The notes under the pieces are model-generated. The model ran no database searches and was not told the origin of the DNA. It was given only the letters and a program-made list of their open reading frames with translations. A stretch of 64,000 nucleotides of DNA, taken from RYN-111 sp046723735 (GTDB taxonomy: Bacteria > Actinomycetota > Actinomycetes > Mycobacteriales > SCTD01). The position numbers and the translations under genes were made by a program. The stretch covers positions 13,912-77,911 of the forward strand of contig JBKOVB010000032.1 in the NCBI GenBank assembly GCA_046723735.1, read 5' to 3'. How positions within the stretch are numbered: position 1 is the stretch's first letter; the number at the start of each line of letters is the position of its first letter. Positions 54,831 to 62,504 of this stretch are shown one piece after another.

Positions 54831-55858
54831 AGCCAGCCGCGCCGCTTGAAGTAGACCCACAGGCCGACGCTCAGGACGACGAGCAGCAGCGTGGAGGTCA
54901 CGAAGCCGCTGTGCTTGGCGAAGCCGGGGTACGGGACGTTCTGGCCGTAGAAGCCGGTGATGCCGGTGATCACGGCCAGGATGGCCGCCCACGCCGTGAG
55001 GCTGCGCATGACGATGTTGAGGCGGTTTCCCTGCAGCGTCAGGTTGGTTTCGAGGATGGTCGACACGAGGTCCCGCAAGGACTCGGTCCACTCGGTGACC
55101 CGTAGGACGTGGTCGTAGACGTCCTGGAAGTAGGGCTGCGTCTCCTCGTCCACGACCTGCAGGTCGCGTCGCAGCAAGGTGTTGACGACCTCGCGCATCG
55201 GCAGCACGACCCGCCGCAGGAGCACCAGGGACTTGCGCACCTCGAAGCTGCGGCGCTGCAGCTCGCGCGTCCGCGGGCGCGTGTCGAACAGCACCTCCTC
55301 GAGCCGGTCGATCTGCTCGTCGAGGACCTGCACCGCCTCGAAGTGGCCGTCCACGACGAGGTCGAGCACGCCGTGCAGCAGGTGGGCGACGCTGGTGACC
55401 GGCAGCCGTGAGCCGTCCCAGCGCGCGACCAGGCTCTCCACCGGTACGGCGGGGCTGCGGCGCACCGTGACGAGCGCCCGCTCGGTGACGAAGGCGTCCA
55501 GCTCGTAGGTCGTGAGCTCGGCCGTCGTCGGGTCGATCTCGGCGAAGTACACCGAGAGGAACAGGTGGTCGGCGTAGCGGTCCAGCTTCGGGCGCTGGTG
55601 CTCGTGCACCGCGTCCTCCACCGCGAGCGGGTGCAGCCCGAGCTCCTCGACCAGCACCGCGAGGTCGTCTCCGGTGGGCGCCTCGAGGTCGAGCCAGACG
55701 ATCGTGCCGGGCACCTCGAGCTGGTCGCTGACCAGGTCGACGTCGAAGCCCTCGTCGACGACGGCGCCGTCCCGATAGGCGCGGGTGTGCGCCGGGCACT
55801 GCGTGCCGTTGTGCGCACGGCACGGCAGCGCGGCGTCAGCGGTCACAGCGGAAGTCAA
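54827..55858 (-). CDS. corA: CorA-family divalent-cation transporter
   Basis: 343 residues. The soluble N-terminal domain (about 1-280) has long helices ('LFDTRPRTRELQRRSFEVRK'), with two C-terminal membrane helices (about 285-305 and 318-338). The signature loop reads 'GITGFYGQNVPYPGF', i.e. GQN in place of the usual GMN, which may alter ion selection (Mg, Ni, Co, Zn). It starts with TTG 55858, 4 bp after the uppP stop; GTG 55846 is possible. It is translated with the phosphatase downstream. Confidence 0.88.
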   Translation of the reverse strand: MTSAVTADAALPCRAHNGTQCPAHTRAYRDGAVVDEGFDVDLVSDQLEVPGTIVWLDLEAPTGDDLAVLVEELGLHPLAVEDAVHEHQRPKLDRYADHLFLSVYFAEIDPTTAELTTYELDAFVTERALVTVRRSPAVPVESLVARWDGSRLPVTSVAHLLHGVLDLVVDGHFEAVQVLDEQIDRLEEVLFDTRPRTRELQRRSFEVRKSLVLLRRVVLPMREVVNTLLRRDLQVVDEETQPYFQDVYDHVLRVTEWTESLRDLVSTILETNLTLQGNRLNIVMRSLTAWAAILAVITGITGFYGQNVPYPGFAKHSGFVTSTLLLVVLSVGLWVYFKRRGWL

Positions 55859-55862
55859 GCAC

Positions 55863-56690
55863 TCACCCGTTCACGGCAACGGCGACCAGGACCGCGAGCC
55901 CCAGCGCGAGCCGGTAGGGCACGAACGTCGTGATGCGGTGGCTCGCGACGAAGCGCAGCAGGAACCAGATGGTGGCGTAGGCGACCACGAAGGCGACGAG
56001 CGTCGCGACCAGGGTTGCGCTGCCGCCGGCGGCACTGCTGGTGGCGTCCTTGAGGCCGTAGAGCCCGGCGGCGAGCAGGGCCGGGATGCCGAGCAGGAAG
56101 GACAGCCGCGTCGCGGAGACCCGGTCCAGGCCGCGGAGCAGACCCGCGGAGATGGTCGCGCCCGAGCGCGACACGCCGGGCACCAGCGCGAGGCACTGGG
56201 CCAGCCCGATGACGAGGGCGTCGCGCAACGTCAGCGACCGTTCGCCCCTGTCCTGCCGCGCCTGGCGCTCGGCCCAGACGAACACGGCGCAGAAGGTCGT
56301 CAGGCCGATCGCCACCGTGATGAGCTGCGTGTCGATGGTGGTGATCACGTGGCGGAGAGCGAAGCCCACGATCCCGATCGGGATCGACCCCACGAGCACG
56401 GCGAGCGCGAACCGGAAGTCCGCGCGGGCCCGCCCCTCCTTGGTCGTGACGCCGCCGACGAAGCTCCCCACGAGCCGCACGATGTCTTGCAGGAAGAAGA
56501 GCACCGCCGCGGCGATGGCGCCGGTCTGGATCACGGCCGTGAAGCCGATGATGGCGTCCTTCTGGTCCTGCGTCTGGTTCGGCAGGCCCAGCAGGTGCTC
56601 GGTGATGAGCAGGTGCGCGGTGCTGGACACAGGGAGGAACTCGGTCAGCCCCTCGACGACGCCGAGCAGCACGGCCTGGCCGGTGTTCAC
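55863..56690 (-). CDS. uppP: Undecaprenyl-diphosphate phosphatase
   Basis: 275 residues, multi-span membrane enzyme (BacA family) that recycles C55-PP to C55-P for cell-wall synthesis. 'LGVVEGLTEFLPVSSTAHLL' (about 8-27, E-x3-E region) and 'LVPGVSRSGATISAGLLRGL' (about 161-180) are the two active-site motifs. The GTG start overlaps the stop of a second uppP-like gene by 4 bp, making a tandem pair. Confidence 0.94.
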   Translation of the reverse strand: MNTGQAVLLGVVEGLTEFLPVSSTAHLLITEHLLGLPNQTQDQKDAIIGFTAVIQTGAIAAAVLFFLQDIVRLVGSFVGGVTTKEGRARADFRFALAVLVGSIPIGIVGFALRHVITTIDTQLITVAIGLTTFCAVFVWAERQARQDRGERSLTLRDALVIGLAQCLALVPGVSRSGATISAGLLRGLDRVSATRLSFLLGIPALLAAGLYGLKDATSSAAGGSATLVATLVAFVVAYATIWFLLRFVASHRITTFVPYRLALGLAVLVAVAVNG

Positions 56691-57442
56691 GCGCGCTCCC
56701 TCCGCAACCGGCCTGCCACGGCCGCACCGATGCCGAGACGGTAGAGGACGCTGGCCACCACCGACGCCCGTGAGCGCCGTCCTCGGCGCGTCGCGGCGTA
56801 CGCGGTCCCGGCCGCGAGGGCGCTCGGCAGGAGGGGCGGGACCTGACGCGCGCGTACGGCGGTGAGGGCCGCCGCCCCGGCGCTGATGGGCAGGGACATG
56901 AGCAACGACACCCGCACCGCCTGCTCCCTCTCGACGTCGCGGGCGCGCAGCGCGGTCAGCGTGGCGCCGGACCGGGACACGCCCGGCACCAGCGCGGCGA
57001 CCTGCGCGAGCGATGCCGCCAGCAGGTCCCCGTCCTCCTCCCCACGATCACGGGAGGTGCGGCGGTCGCGGTCGGCGGCGAGCAGCAGCAGCCCGGATCC
57101 CACCAGCAGCGCCGCGGTCGGGCCGGGGCGGCCGAGCCGCTTCTCCACGGCGCCGTGCGCCAGGGCACCGGCGGCAGCCGCCGGCAGCGAGGTGGCCAGC
57201 AGCCGCAAGGCGGTTGGGCGGTCGAGCGCCCGCAGGTCCTCGCGCAGCGCGAGCGCGACCCCGGCGGTGGAGCCCAGGTGCAGGCCGGCGGCGAAGCCGG
57301 TGCGGTCGTCAGGCGCGGGCCACCGCAGCAGCCACGGCAGCAGGGTCAGCTGCGCCGAGGACGAGACGGGGTAGACCTCCGCAACGCCCTGGACCAGCCC
57401 GAGAACCGCCTGCTGCCAGCGCGAAAGACCGCGGTGTCTCAG
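56687..57442 (-). CDS. Second UppP-family membrane phosphatase, probable CTG start
   Basis: 251 residues if read from CTG 57442. The N-terminal motif 'GLVQGVAEVYPVSSSAQLTL' (about 16-35) and 'LVPGVSRSGATLTALRARDV' (about 147-166) match both BacA active-site blocks, so the frame must extend well upstream of the first canonical start (TTG 57208), which would delete the first motif. No ATG, GTG or TTG exists between; CTG 57442 overlaps the TGA stop of the LLM gene (CTGA) and GGGG lies 7 nt upstream. Probably a divergent phosphatase for an isoprenoid diphosphate. Confidence 0.72.
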   Translation of the reverse strand: MRHRGLSRWQQAVLGLVQGVAEVYPVSSSAQLTLLPWLLRWPAPDDRTGFAAGLHLGSTAGVALALREDLRALDRPTALRLLATSLPAAAAGALAHGAVEKRLGRPGPTAALLVGSGLLLLAADRDRRTSRDRGEEDGDLLAASLAQVAALVPGVSRSGATLTALRARDVEREQAVRVSLLMSLPISAGAAALTAVRARQVPPLLPSALAAGTAYAATRRGRRSRASVVASVLYRLGIGAAVAGRLRRERA

Positions 57443-58488
57443 GTGCCGACCCCGGCGAGCTCCAGCGCCTCGACCGCCGTCCGGAGGGCGGCCTTGCGTG
57501 CGTCCAGGGTGGGCGCCGCCGGCGTGAGGATCAGCGTGGTCACGCCGGCCGCGGCGAGCTCCTGCATCCGCTCGGCGACGCGCTCCTTCGTCCCCAGCAG
57601 GGCCGTGCGCTCGACGAACTCGTGCGGCACGGCGGCAGCAGCCTCGTCGTACTTCTTGGCGAGGTAGAGGTCCTGGACCTCCGCCGCCTCCTTCTCGTAG
57701 CCCATGCGGCAGGCGAGCTGGTTGTAGAAGTTCTTCTCGCGGCTTCCCATGCCGCCGACGTAAAGGGCGGCGTACCAGCGGATCTCGTCGGCGCAGGCGC
57801 GCACGTCGTCGCCGAGGACGAGCGGCATGCTCGGCGCGACGTCGAAGCCCTCCAGGCTCTTGCCGACCTTCGCGCGACCCTTCTCGACGGACGTCAGCTG
57901 CTCCTTGCCGAACTCCGGGCTGAAGAAGATGCCGAGCCAGCCGTCGAACAGCTCCCCGGCAAGCTCGAGGTTCTTGGGGCCGACGGCCGCGAGGTACATC
58001 GGGATGTGCTCACGCACCGGGTGCACCGTCAGCTGCAACGCCTTGCCGGGGCCGTCCGGGAGCGGCAGCACGTAGTGCTCCCCCTCGTAGGACACGCGCT
58101 CGCGCCGCAGCGCCTTCTTCACGATGTCGGAGTACTCGCGGGTGCGGGCGAGCGGCTTGTCGAAACGCGCGCCGTACCAGCCCTCGGAGACCTGGGGGCC
58201 GGAGACGCCCAGGCCGAGGCGGAAGCGCCCGCCGGACAGGGCGTCGAGGGTCGCTGCCGTCATGGCGCACGACGCCGGGGTGCGCGCGGGGATCTGGAAG
58301 ATCGCCGAGCCGACGTCGATCTGCTTCGTCTGGGCGGCGACCCAGGAGAGCACCGTGGGGGCGTCGGAGCCGTAGGCCTCGGCCACCCAGCAGGAGTCGT
58401 AGCCGAGGGCGTCGGCCTCTTGCGCGAGTGCCAGGTTGTCGGCGTCGTTGCCGGCGCCCCAGTAGCCCATGTTGAGTCCCAGTCGCAT
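57439..58488 (-). CDS. LLM-class F420-dependent oxidoreductase
   Basis: 349 residues, bacterial-luciferase-like TIM barrel. 'MRLGLNMGYWGAGNDADNLA' start, 'ADALGYDSCWVAEAYGSDAP' (about 25-44), 'SGGRFRLGLGVSGPQVSEGW' (about 85-104), 'YLAAVGPKNLELAGELFDGW' (about 160-179). The pattern follows the F420 rather than FMN subfamily. Substrate unknown. ATG 58488 sits 6 nt after TACCGT without Shine-Dalgarno. It is followed by the coupled UppP-like gene; divergent from the aldo/keto reductase. Confidence 0.88.
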   Translation of the reverse strand: MRLGLNMGYWGAGNDADNLALAQEADALGYDSCWVAEAYGSDAPTVLSWVAAQTKQIDVGSAIFQIPARTPASCAMTAATLDALSGGRFRLGLGVSGPQVSEGWYGARFDKPLARTREYSDIVKKALRRERVSYEGEHYVLPLPDGPGKALQLTVHPVREHIPMYLAAVGPKNLELAGELFDGWLGIFFSPEFGKEQLTSVEKGRAKVGKSLEGFDVAPSMPLVLGDDVRACADEIRWYAALYVGGMGSREKNFYNQLACRMGYEKEAAEVQDLYLAKKYDEAAAAVPHEFVERTALLGTKERVAERMQELAAAGVTTLILTPAAPTLDARKAALRTAVEALELAGVGT

Positions 58489-58494
58489 GCGCGA

Positions 58495-58500
58495 ACGGTA
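58495..58500 (-). promoter_or_regulatory. -10 element for the LLM oxidoreductase
   Basis: TACCGT on the minus strand, 6 nt before ATG 58488; it overlaps the opposing -10 by 2 bp. Confidence 0.4.
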
Positions 58501-58504
58501 GCCT
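58499..58504 (+). promoter_or_regulatory. -10 element for the aldo/keto reductase
   Basis: TAGCCT, 7 nt before GTG 58512; leaderless arrangement. Confidence 0.4.
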
Positions 58505-58511
58505 CCGCCGC

Positions 58512-59513
58512 GTGAAGCAGCGCCACCTGGGCCGCAGCGGCCTCGTCGTCTCCCGCCTGGCCCTCGGCACGATGACGTGGGGTGGCGACACCGACGAGGA
58601 CGACGCAGCGGCACAGCTCATCGCCTTCCACGAGGTGGGCGGCACGCTGGTCGACACTGCCGACACGTACGTGCAGGGCGAGAGCGAGCGGGTGCTCGGG
58701 CGCCTCCTCAAGGACGTCGTGCCGCGCGACGAGATCCTCGTGGCCACCAAGGCGTACGGCGTGACGGGGCCCGGTCCGATGAACCGCGGCTGCTCGCGCG
58801 GCCACCTGCTCGGGGCGCTCGACACCTCGCTGGCGCGGCTGCAGACCGACTACGTCGACCTGTGGCAGCTGCACGCCTGGGACCTCATGACGCCGTGGGA
58901 GGAGACCCTCGCGGCGGTCGACACCGCAGTCGCGTCGGGGCGGGTCCGCTACGCCGGGGTCTCGAACTTCTGCGGCTGGCAGCAGGGCGCCTGCGTGGCG
59001 TGGCAGCGGGCCGTCCCCGGTCGGGCCCCGCTCGTGTCCAACCAGGTGGAGTACTCGCTGCTGCAGCGCGGCGTGGAGCGCGAGGTCGTGCCGGGCGCCC
59101 TGGCGCAGGGCGTCGGACTGCTGCCCTGGTCGCCGCTCGGCCGGGGGGTGCTCACCGGCAAGTACCGACACGGGTCGCCCGCGGACAGCCGCGCCAGCTC
59201 GGAGCGCTTCAAGGCCTTCGTGCAGCCCTACCTGGACGAGCGCAGCGCCTCGGTGGTGGACGCGGTCGTCACCGCGGCCGACGGGCTGGGCGTCTCCCCC
59301 GTCGCGGTGGCGCTCGCCTGGGTCCGCGACCGGCCCGGGGTCGTGGCGCCGATCGTGGGCGCACGGACGGCGGCGCAGCTGCAGGCCGCGCTCGCGGCGG
59401 AGGACGTGGTGCTGCCCGAGGTGGTCCGGCAGGCCCTCGACGACGTGAGCGCGCCGCTTCTGGGGTATCCAGAAGACGTGCCACGCTGGACGTCGGACGA
59501 CGTCGAGACCTAG
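58512..59513 (+). CDS. Aldo/keto reductase
   Basis: 333 residues, TIM-barrel NADPH enzyme. 'RLALGTMTWGGDTDEDDAAA' (about 15-34), active-site Asp/Tyr in 'LVDTADTYVQGESERVLG' (about 50-67), Lys in 'LVATKAYGVTGPGP', His in 'VDLWQLHAWDLMTPWEE', and the NADP site near 'VAPIVGARTAAQLQAAL'. Reduces a carbonyl; substrate unknown. GTG start. It is followed 20 bp later by the DUF5703 gene. Confidence 0.9.
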   Translation: MKQRHLGRSGLVVSRLALGTMTWGGDTDEDDAAAQLIAFHEVGGTLVDTADTYVQGESERVLGRLLKDVVPRDEILVATKAYGVTGPGPMNRGCSRGHLLGALDTSLARLQTDYVDLWQLHAWDLMTPWEETLAAVDTAVASGRVRYAGVSNFCGWQQGACVAWQRAVPGRAPLVSNQVEYSLLQRGVEREVVPGALAQGVGLLPWSPLGRGVLTGKYRHGSPADSRASSERFKAFVQPYLDERSASVVDAVVTAADGLGVSPVAVALAWVRDRPGVVAPIVGARTAAQLQAALAAEDVVLPEVVRQALDDVSAPLLGYPEDVPRWTSDDVET

Positions 59514-59533
59514 CCACCGGTGAGGGGGCGCTG

Positions 59534-59725
59534 ATGGCCGAATGGGAGTACCGGGCGGTGCAGCTGCCGCTGGGGGCGACCGCCCGTCACACCCGCGAGA
59601 TCCTGGGCATCCACGCCGAGTTCGGTGGCTGGGAGCTCGCCCACCATGCCGTCTGGCCCGACGGGAGGCGCAAGGTCACGATCCGTCGTCGCCTTCGGCC
59701 GGAGGCGCCCCCTCTGCCGACCTGA
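59534..59725 (+). CDS. Small DUF5703 family protein
   Basis: 63 residues: 'MAEWEYRAVQLPLGATARHT' then 'LGIHAEFGGWELAHHAVWPD' and basic 'GRRKVTIRRRL'. It fits a small actinobacterial family of unknown function found near this aldo/keto reductase and M20 peptidase. ATG 59534 after GAGGGGG. The last 50 bp overlap the convergent GGDEF-EAL gene. Confidence 0.78.
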   Translation: MAEWEYRAVQLPLGATARHTREILGIHAEFGGWELAHHAVWPDGRRKVTIRRRLRPEAPPLPT

Positions 59726-62408
59726 GCGGCCCGGTCCGCAGCCGGGAGCGGGTGAGCAGCACGGTTGCCTGCTCCACGCTGAGCGGGGGTGAGTAGAGGT
59801 AGCCCTGGGCCTCCGCGCAGCCCATCCGCTGGAGGTACTTCTCCTGCCGTGCGGTTTCCACCGCCTCCGCCACGGTGCGCAACCCCAGCGTCTCGGCCAC
59901 CTCCAGCAGGGCCCGGACCAGGCGGCGCTGCCGCAGGCCCGACTCGATCCCGCCCACGAACGACGGCGCCAGCTTCAGGCCGTCGAGCGGCACGCCCTGC
60001 AGCGTGGCCAGCGAAGCCTGGTCGCTGCCGAAGTCGTCGAGCCAGACCCGCACGCCGAGGCTGCGCAGGCCGCTCAGGGTGCGGATCACGTCCGTGTCGC
60101 CAGGGCGGACCGAGGACTCGCTCACCTCGACGACCAGATCGGCGGCGGGCAGCCCGGTCTCGTCGAGGACGTCCTCCACCTCGTCGACGAGCTCGGCGTG
60201 GTGGAGGTCGGCCGCGGCGAGGTTCACGTGCGCGTGGATGCCCACGTCGGTCGGGTAGAGCTGCTGCCAAGCCCGGACCTGCCTGCAGGCCTCGCGCAGG
60301 ACCCACGCGTCGAAGGCGTGCACAAGCCCGCGCCGCTCGGCCAGCGGCAGGAAGTCGTCGGGCAGGACCTCCTCACCTGGCCGCGGATGCCAGCGCAGCA
60401 AGGCCTCGAGCCCGGTGACCCTGCCGGATCCCAGGTCGACGACAGGCTGGTAGAGGACCTCCAGCCGCTCCTCCTCCAACGCCTTGCGCAGCCGGCTCTC
60501 CAGCTCGCGCTGCTCCTGCAGCTCCGTGTTCATGCCGGGCTCGAAGACCTCGACCCGGGCCCGGCCCGCAGCCTTCGCGCGGTACATCGCCGTGTCCGCG
60601 TCACGCACGAGGTCGGGTTGCTCGGCGTCGCCAGGCGTGGACGTCACGCCCACTGAGGCGGTCACGTGCAGCCGACCCACCGAGAGGTCGTACGGCGGGC
60701 CCAGCGCCGTCACGACGCGTTCGGCAACCTCCTCGGCCTGGGCGGCCGTGGTGCCCTCCAGCAGGATGGCGAACTCGTCGCCGCCGAGCCGGGCGGCGGT
60801 GTCGGCGGGACGCAGGACCGTTCTGAGCCGGTTGGCGACCTCTCTGAGCACCTCGTCGCCGGCGGCGTGCCCGACCGTGTCGTTGACGTCCTTGAACCGG
60901 TCCAGGTCGATGAACAGGACGGACACGTGCTCGTGCGGTCGCCTCGCCCGGTCCAGCGCGTGCCTCACCCGGTCGTCGAAGACGCGGCGGTTCGCAAGCG
61001 ACGTCAAAGGGTCCACGAACGCCTGCTGCCGCAGCTGCTCCTGTTCCGCTGCCCGTTCGCTGATGTCGCGGATGTTGAGCACGTGACCGCGTCCGAGCTG
61101 TTCGTCGTTGATCGCCGAGCAGGTCGCCTCGACCTCGCACCACTGGTCGTACCGGCACAGCAGCCGGAAGGCCGCGGTCGCCGTGCCCGGCGGGCGCAGC
61201 GACGCCAGCGTGGCCTGCGTCGTGGCGCGGTCGTCGGGGTGGACGAAGTCGAGCAGGTGGCGGCCCAACAGCTCGTTGGCCGGCAGCCCCAGCAGCTGCC
61301 AGCTCGCGGGGCTCGCGTAGCTGAAGCGGCCGTCCTCGCCGATCATGGCGATCACGTCGGAGGAGTCCCGGAGCAGCGCGCGCACCTGCGACTCGTAGCG
61401 GCGCACCTCCGCCGTACGGTTCTCCACCCGCCGTTCCAGCTGCATGGTGATCGTGCTGTGCTCGATCAGCGTGACGCCCTGCCGTGCCAGGACGAGAAGC
61501 ACAAGCAGCGCACCCATCACCAGCAGCGGGTGGTCGACGTCGCGGTGCTCGGCTATGAGCGCGAAGGTGGTGCCCAAGACGATGACGATCGCGGCGGACG
61601 GTACGGCGAGCGCCACCACCCAGCGGCGCCGGATGCTGTTCTCCGCGCGTCCGTCCCGGGGCCGGAGAGCGGCCAGCGCGAGCAGCAGGAAGGGGCCGAC
61701 GTGGCCCAGGTCGAGCACCGGGTCACCCAGCTCGTAGGTGTCGCGGAACAGCTCGACGCCCAGGGCCACCTGGCTGGCGCTCAGCCAGACGCCGGCGAGC
61801 GCAACCAGCAACGTGGCTCGGTCGCCCGGCCACCGGGTCGCGAGCATGACGGCCATCGACGCGACGAGCAGGGCGCCGACCTCGAAGACCACCAGCGTGG
61901 CCTGTTCCGACGCCCCGGCCTTGGTGTCTTGGAGGGCGGGGCCGAGCGCCCAGGCCCAGCTGACGAACAGCCATGAGACAGCAACCAGCAGCACATCGAG
62001 CGTGTTGATCAGCACGCTGGTCAGGCTGGTGCTGCCGGCAAGACGGATCAGGCCGACGAGCGCGAACGGGATGGCCGGGACCACGATGAGGTCCGACACG
62101 GTCGGCCCTGGTGCCGGGCTTTCCCGGCCGAGGGCGTACTCGACGGCGTAGCCGAGCTGGCTCACGGCGAACGTCGCGCCCGAGAGCGAGAGCCAGTTCC
62201 AGCCGCTGCGCCGGCGCCCCTCCTCCCGCAAGGCCCGATGCCGGCAGGCCCAGCCCGCGGCGGCGCTGGCGAGCCCGACGAGCAGGCTGTCGACCACGGC
62301 GAAGCCGGTGGCACCCAAGGGCTGAAGGAGGACGAAGACCTCGAAGAGGAGGCACGCGACGAGTGCGGCGGGCCACGCCCACCAGAGACCGTCGCGTGAA
62401 TGCACCAT
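59676..62408 (-). CDS. Membrane PAS-GGDEF-EAL protein
   Basis: 910 residues. Eight or more hydrophobic helices fill about 10-315 (MASE-like sensor), then a short coiled linker, PAS about 340-455 ('VIAMIGEDGRFSYASPASWQ'), GGDEF about 470-635 with intact 'AARLGGDEFAILLEG', and EAL about 645-890 with 'GLEALLRWHPRP', 'HVNLAAADL', 'VVEVSESSV', 'LDDFGSDQASLATLQ' and 'AEAVETARQ'. The loop-6 motif DDFGTGYSS is altered to DDFGSDQAS, so phosphodiesterase activity or dimer control may be changed; cyclase activity looks intact. ATG start with GGGGGGAA upstream. Confidence 0.92.
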   Translation of the reverse strand: MVHSRDGLWWAWPAALVACLLFEVFVLLQPLGATGFAVVDSLLVGLASAAAGWACRHRALREEGRRRSGWNWLSLSGATFAVSQLGYAVEYALGRESPAPGPTVSDLIVVPAIPFALVGLIRLAGSTSLTSVLINTLDVLLVAVSWLFVSWAWALGPALQDTKAGASEQATLVVFEVGALLVASMAVMLATRWPGDRATLLVALAGVWLSASQVALGVELFRDTYELGDPVLDLGHVGPFLLLALAALRPRDGRAENSIRRRWVVALAVPSAAIVIVLGTTFALIAEHRDVDHPLLVMGALLVLLVLARQGVTLIEHSTITMQLERRVENRTAEVRRYESQVRALLRDSSDVIAMIGEDGRFSYASPASWQLLGLPANELLGRHLLDFVHPDDRATTQATLASLRPPGTATAAFRLLCRYDQWCEVEATCSAINDEQLGRGHVLNIRDISERAAEQEQLRQQAFVDPLTSLANRRVFDDRVRHALDRARRPHEHVSVLFIDLDRFKDVNDTVGHAAGDEVLREVANRLRTVLRPADTAARLGGDEFAILLEGTTAAQAEEVAERVVTALGPPYDLSVGRLHVTASVGVTSTPGDAEQPDLVRDADTAMYRAKAAGRARVEVFEPGMNTELQEQRELESRLRKALEEERLEVLYQPVVDLGSGRVTGLEALLRWHPRPGEEVLPDDFLPLAERRGLVHAFDAWVLREACRQVRAWQQLYPTDVGIHAHVNLAAADLHHAELVDEVEDVLDETGLPAADLVVEVSESSVRPGDTDVIRTLSGLRSLGVRVWLDDFGSDQASLATLQGVPLDGLKLAPSFVGGIESGLRQRRLVRALLEVAETLGLRTVAEAVETARQEKYLQRMGCAEAQGYLYSPPLSVEQATVLLTRSRLRTGPLRSAEGAPPAEGDDGS

Positions 62409-62504
62409 GGCGAGTTCCCCCCGAAAGCCCGCCGTTGCCGCGAGGGTGAACCCGAGGCAGGTCAGGCCTCAAGAGGTATTACCCCCGGGCGACATCCGCA
62501 ACCC

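Noticed and set aside
56687..57208. UppP paralogue as a 173-residue truncated pseudogene
   Set aside because: The frame stays open upstream and encodes the missing first active-site motif, so the short reading is a start-codon artefact.
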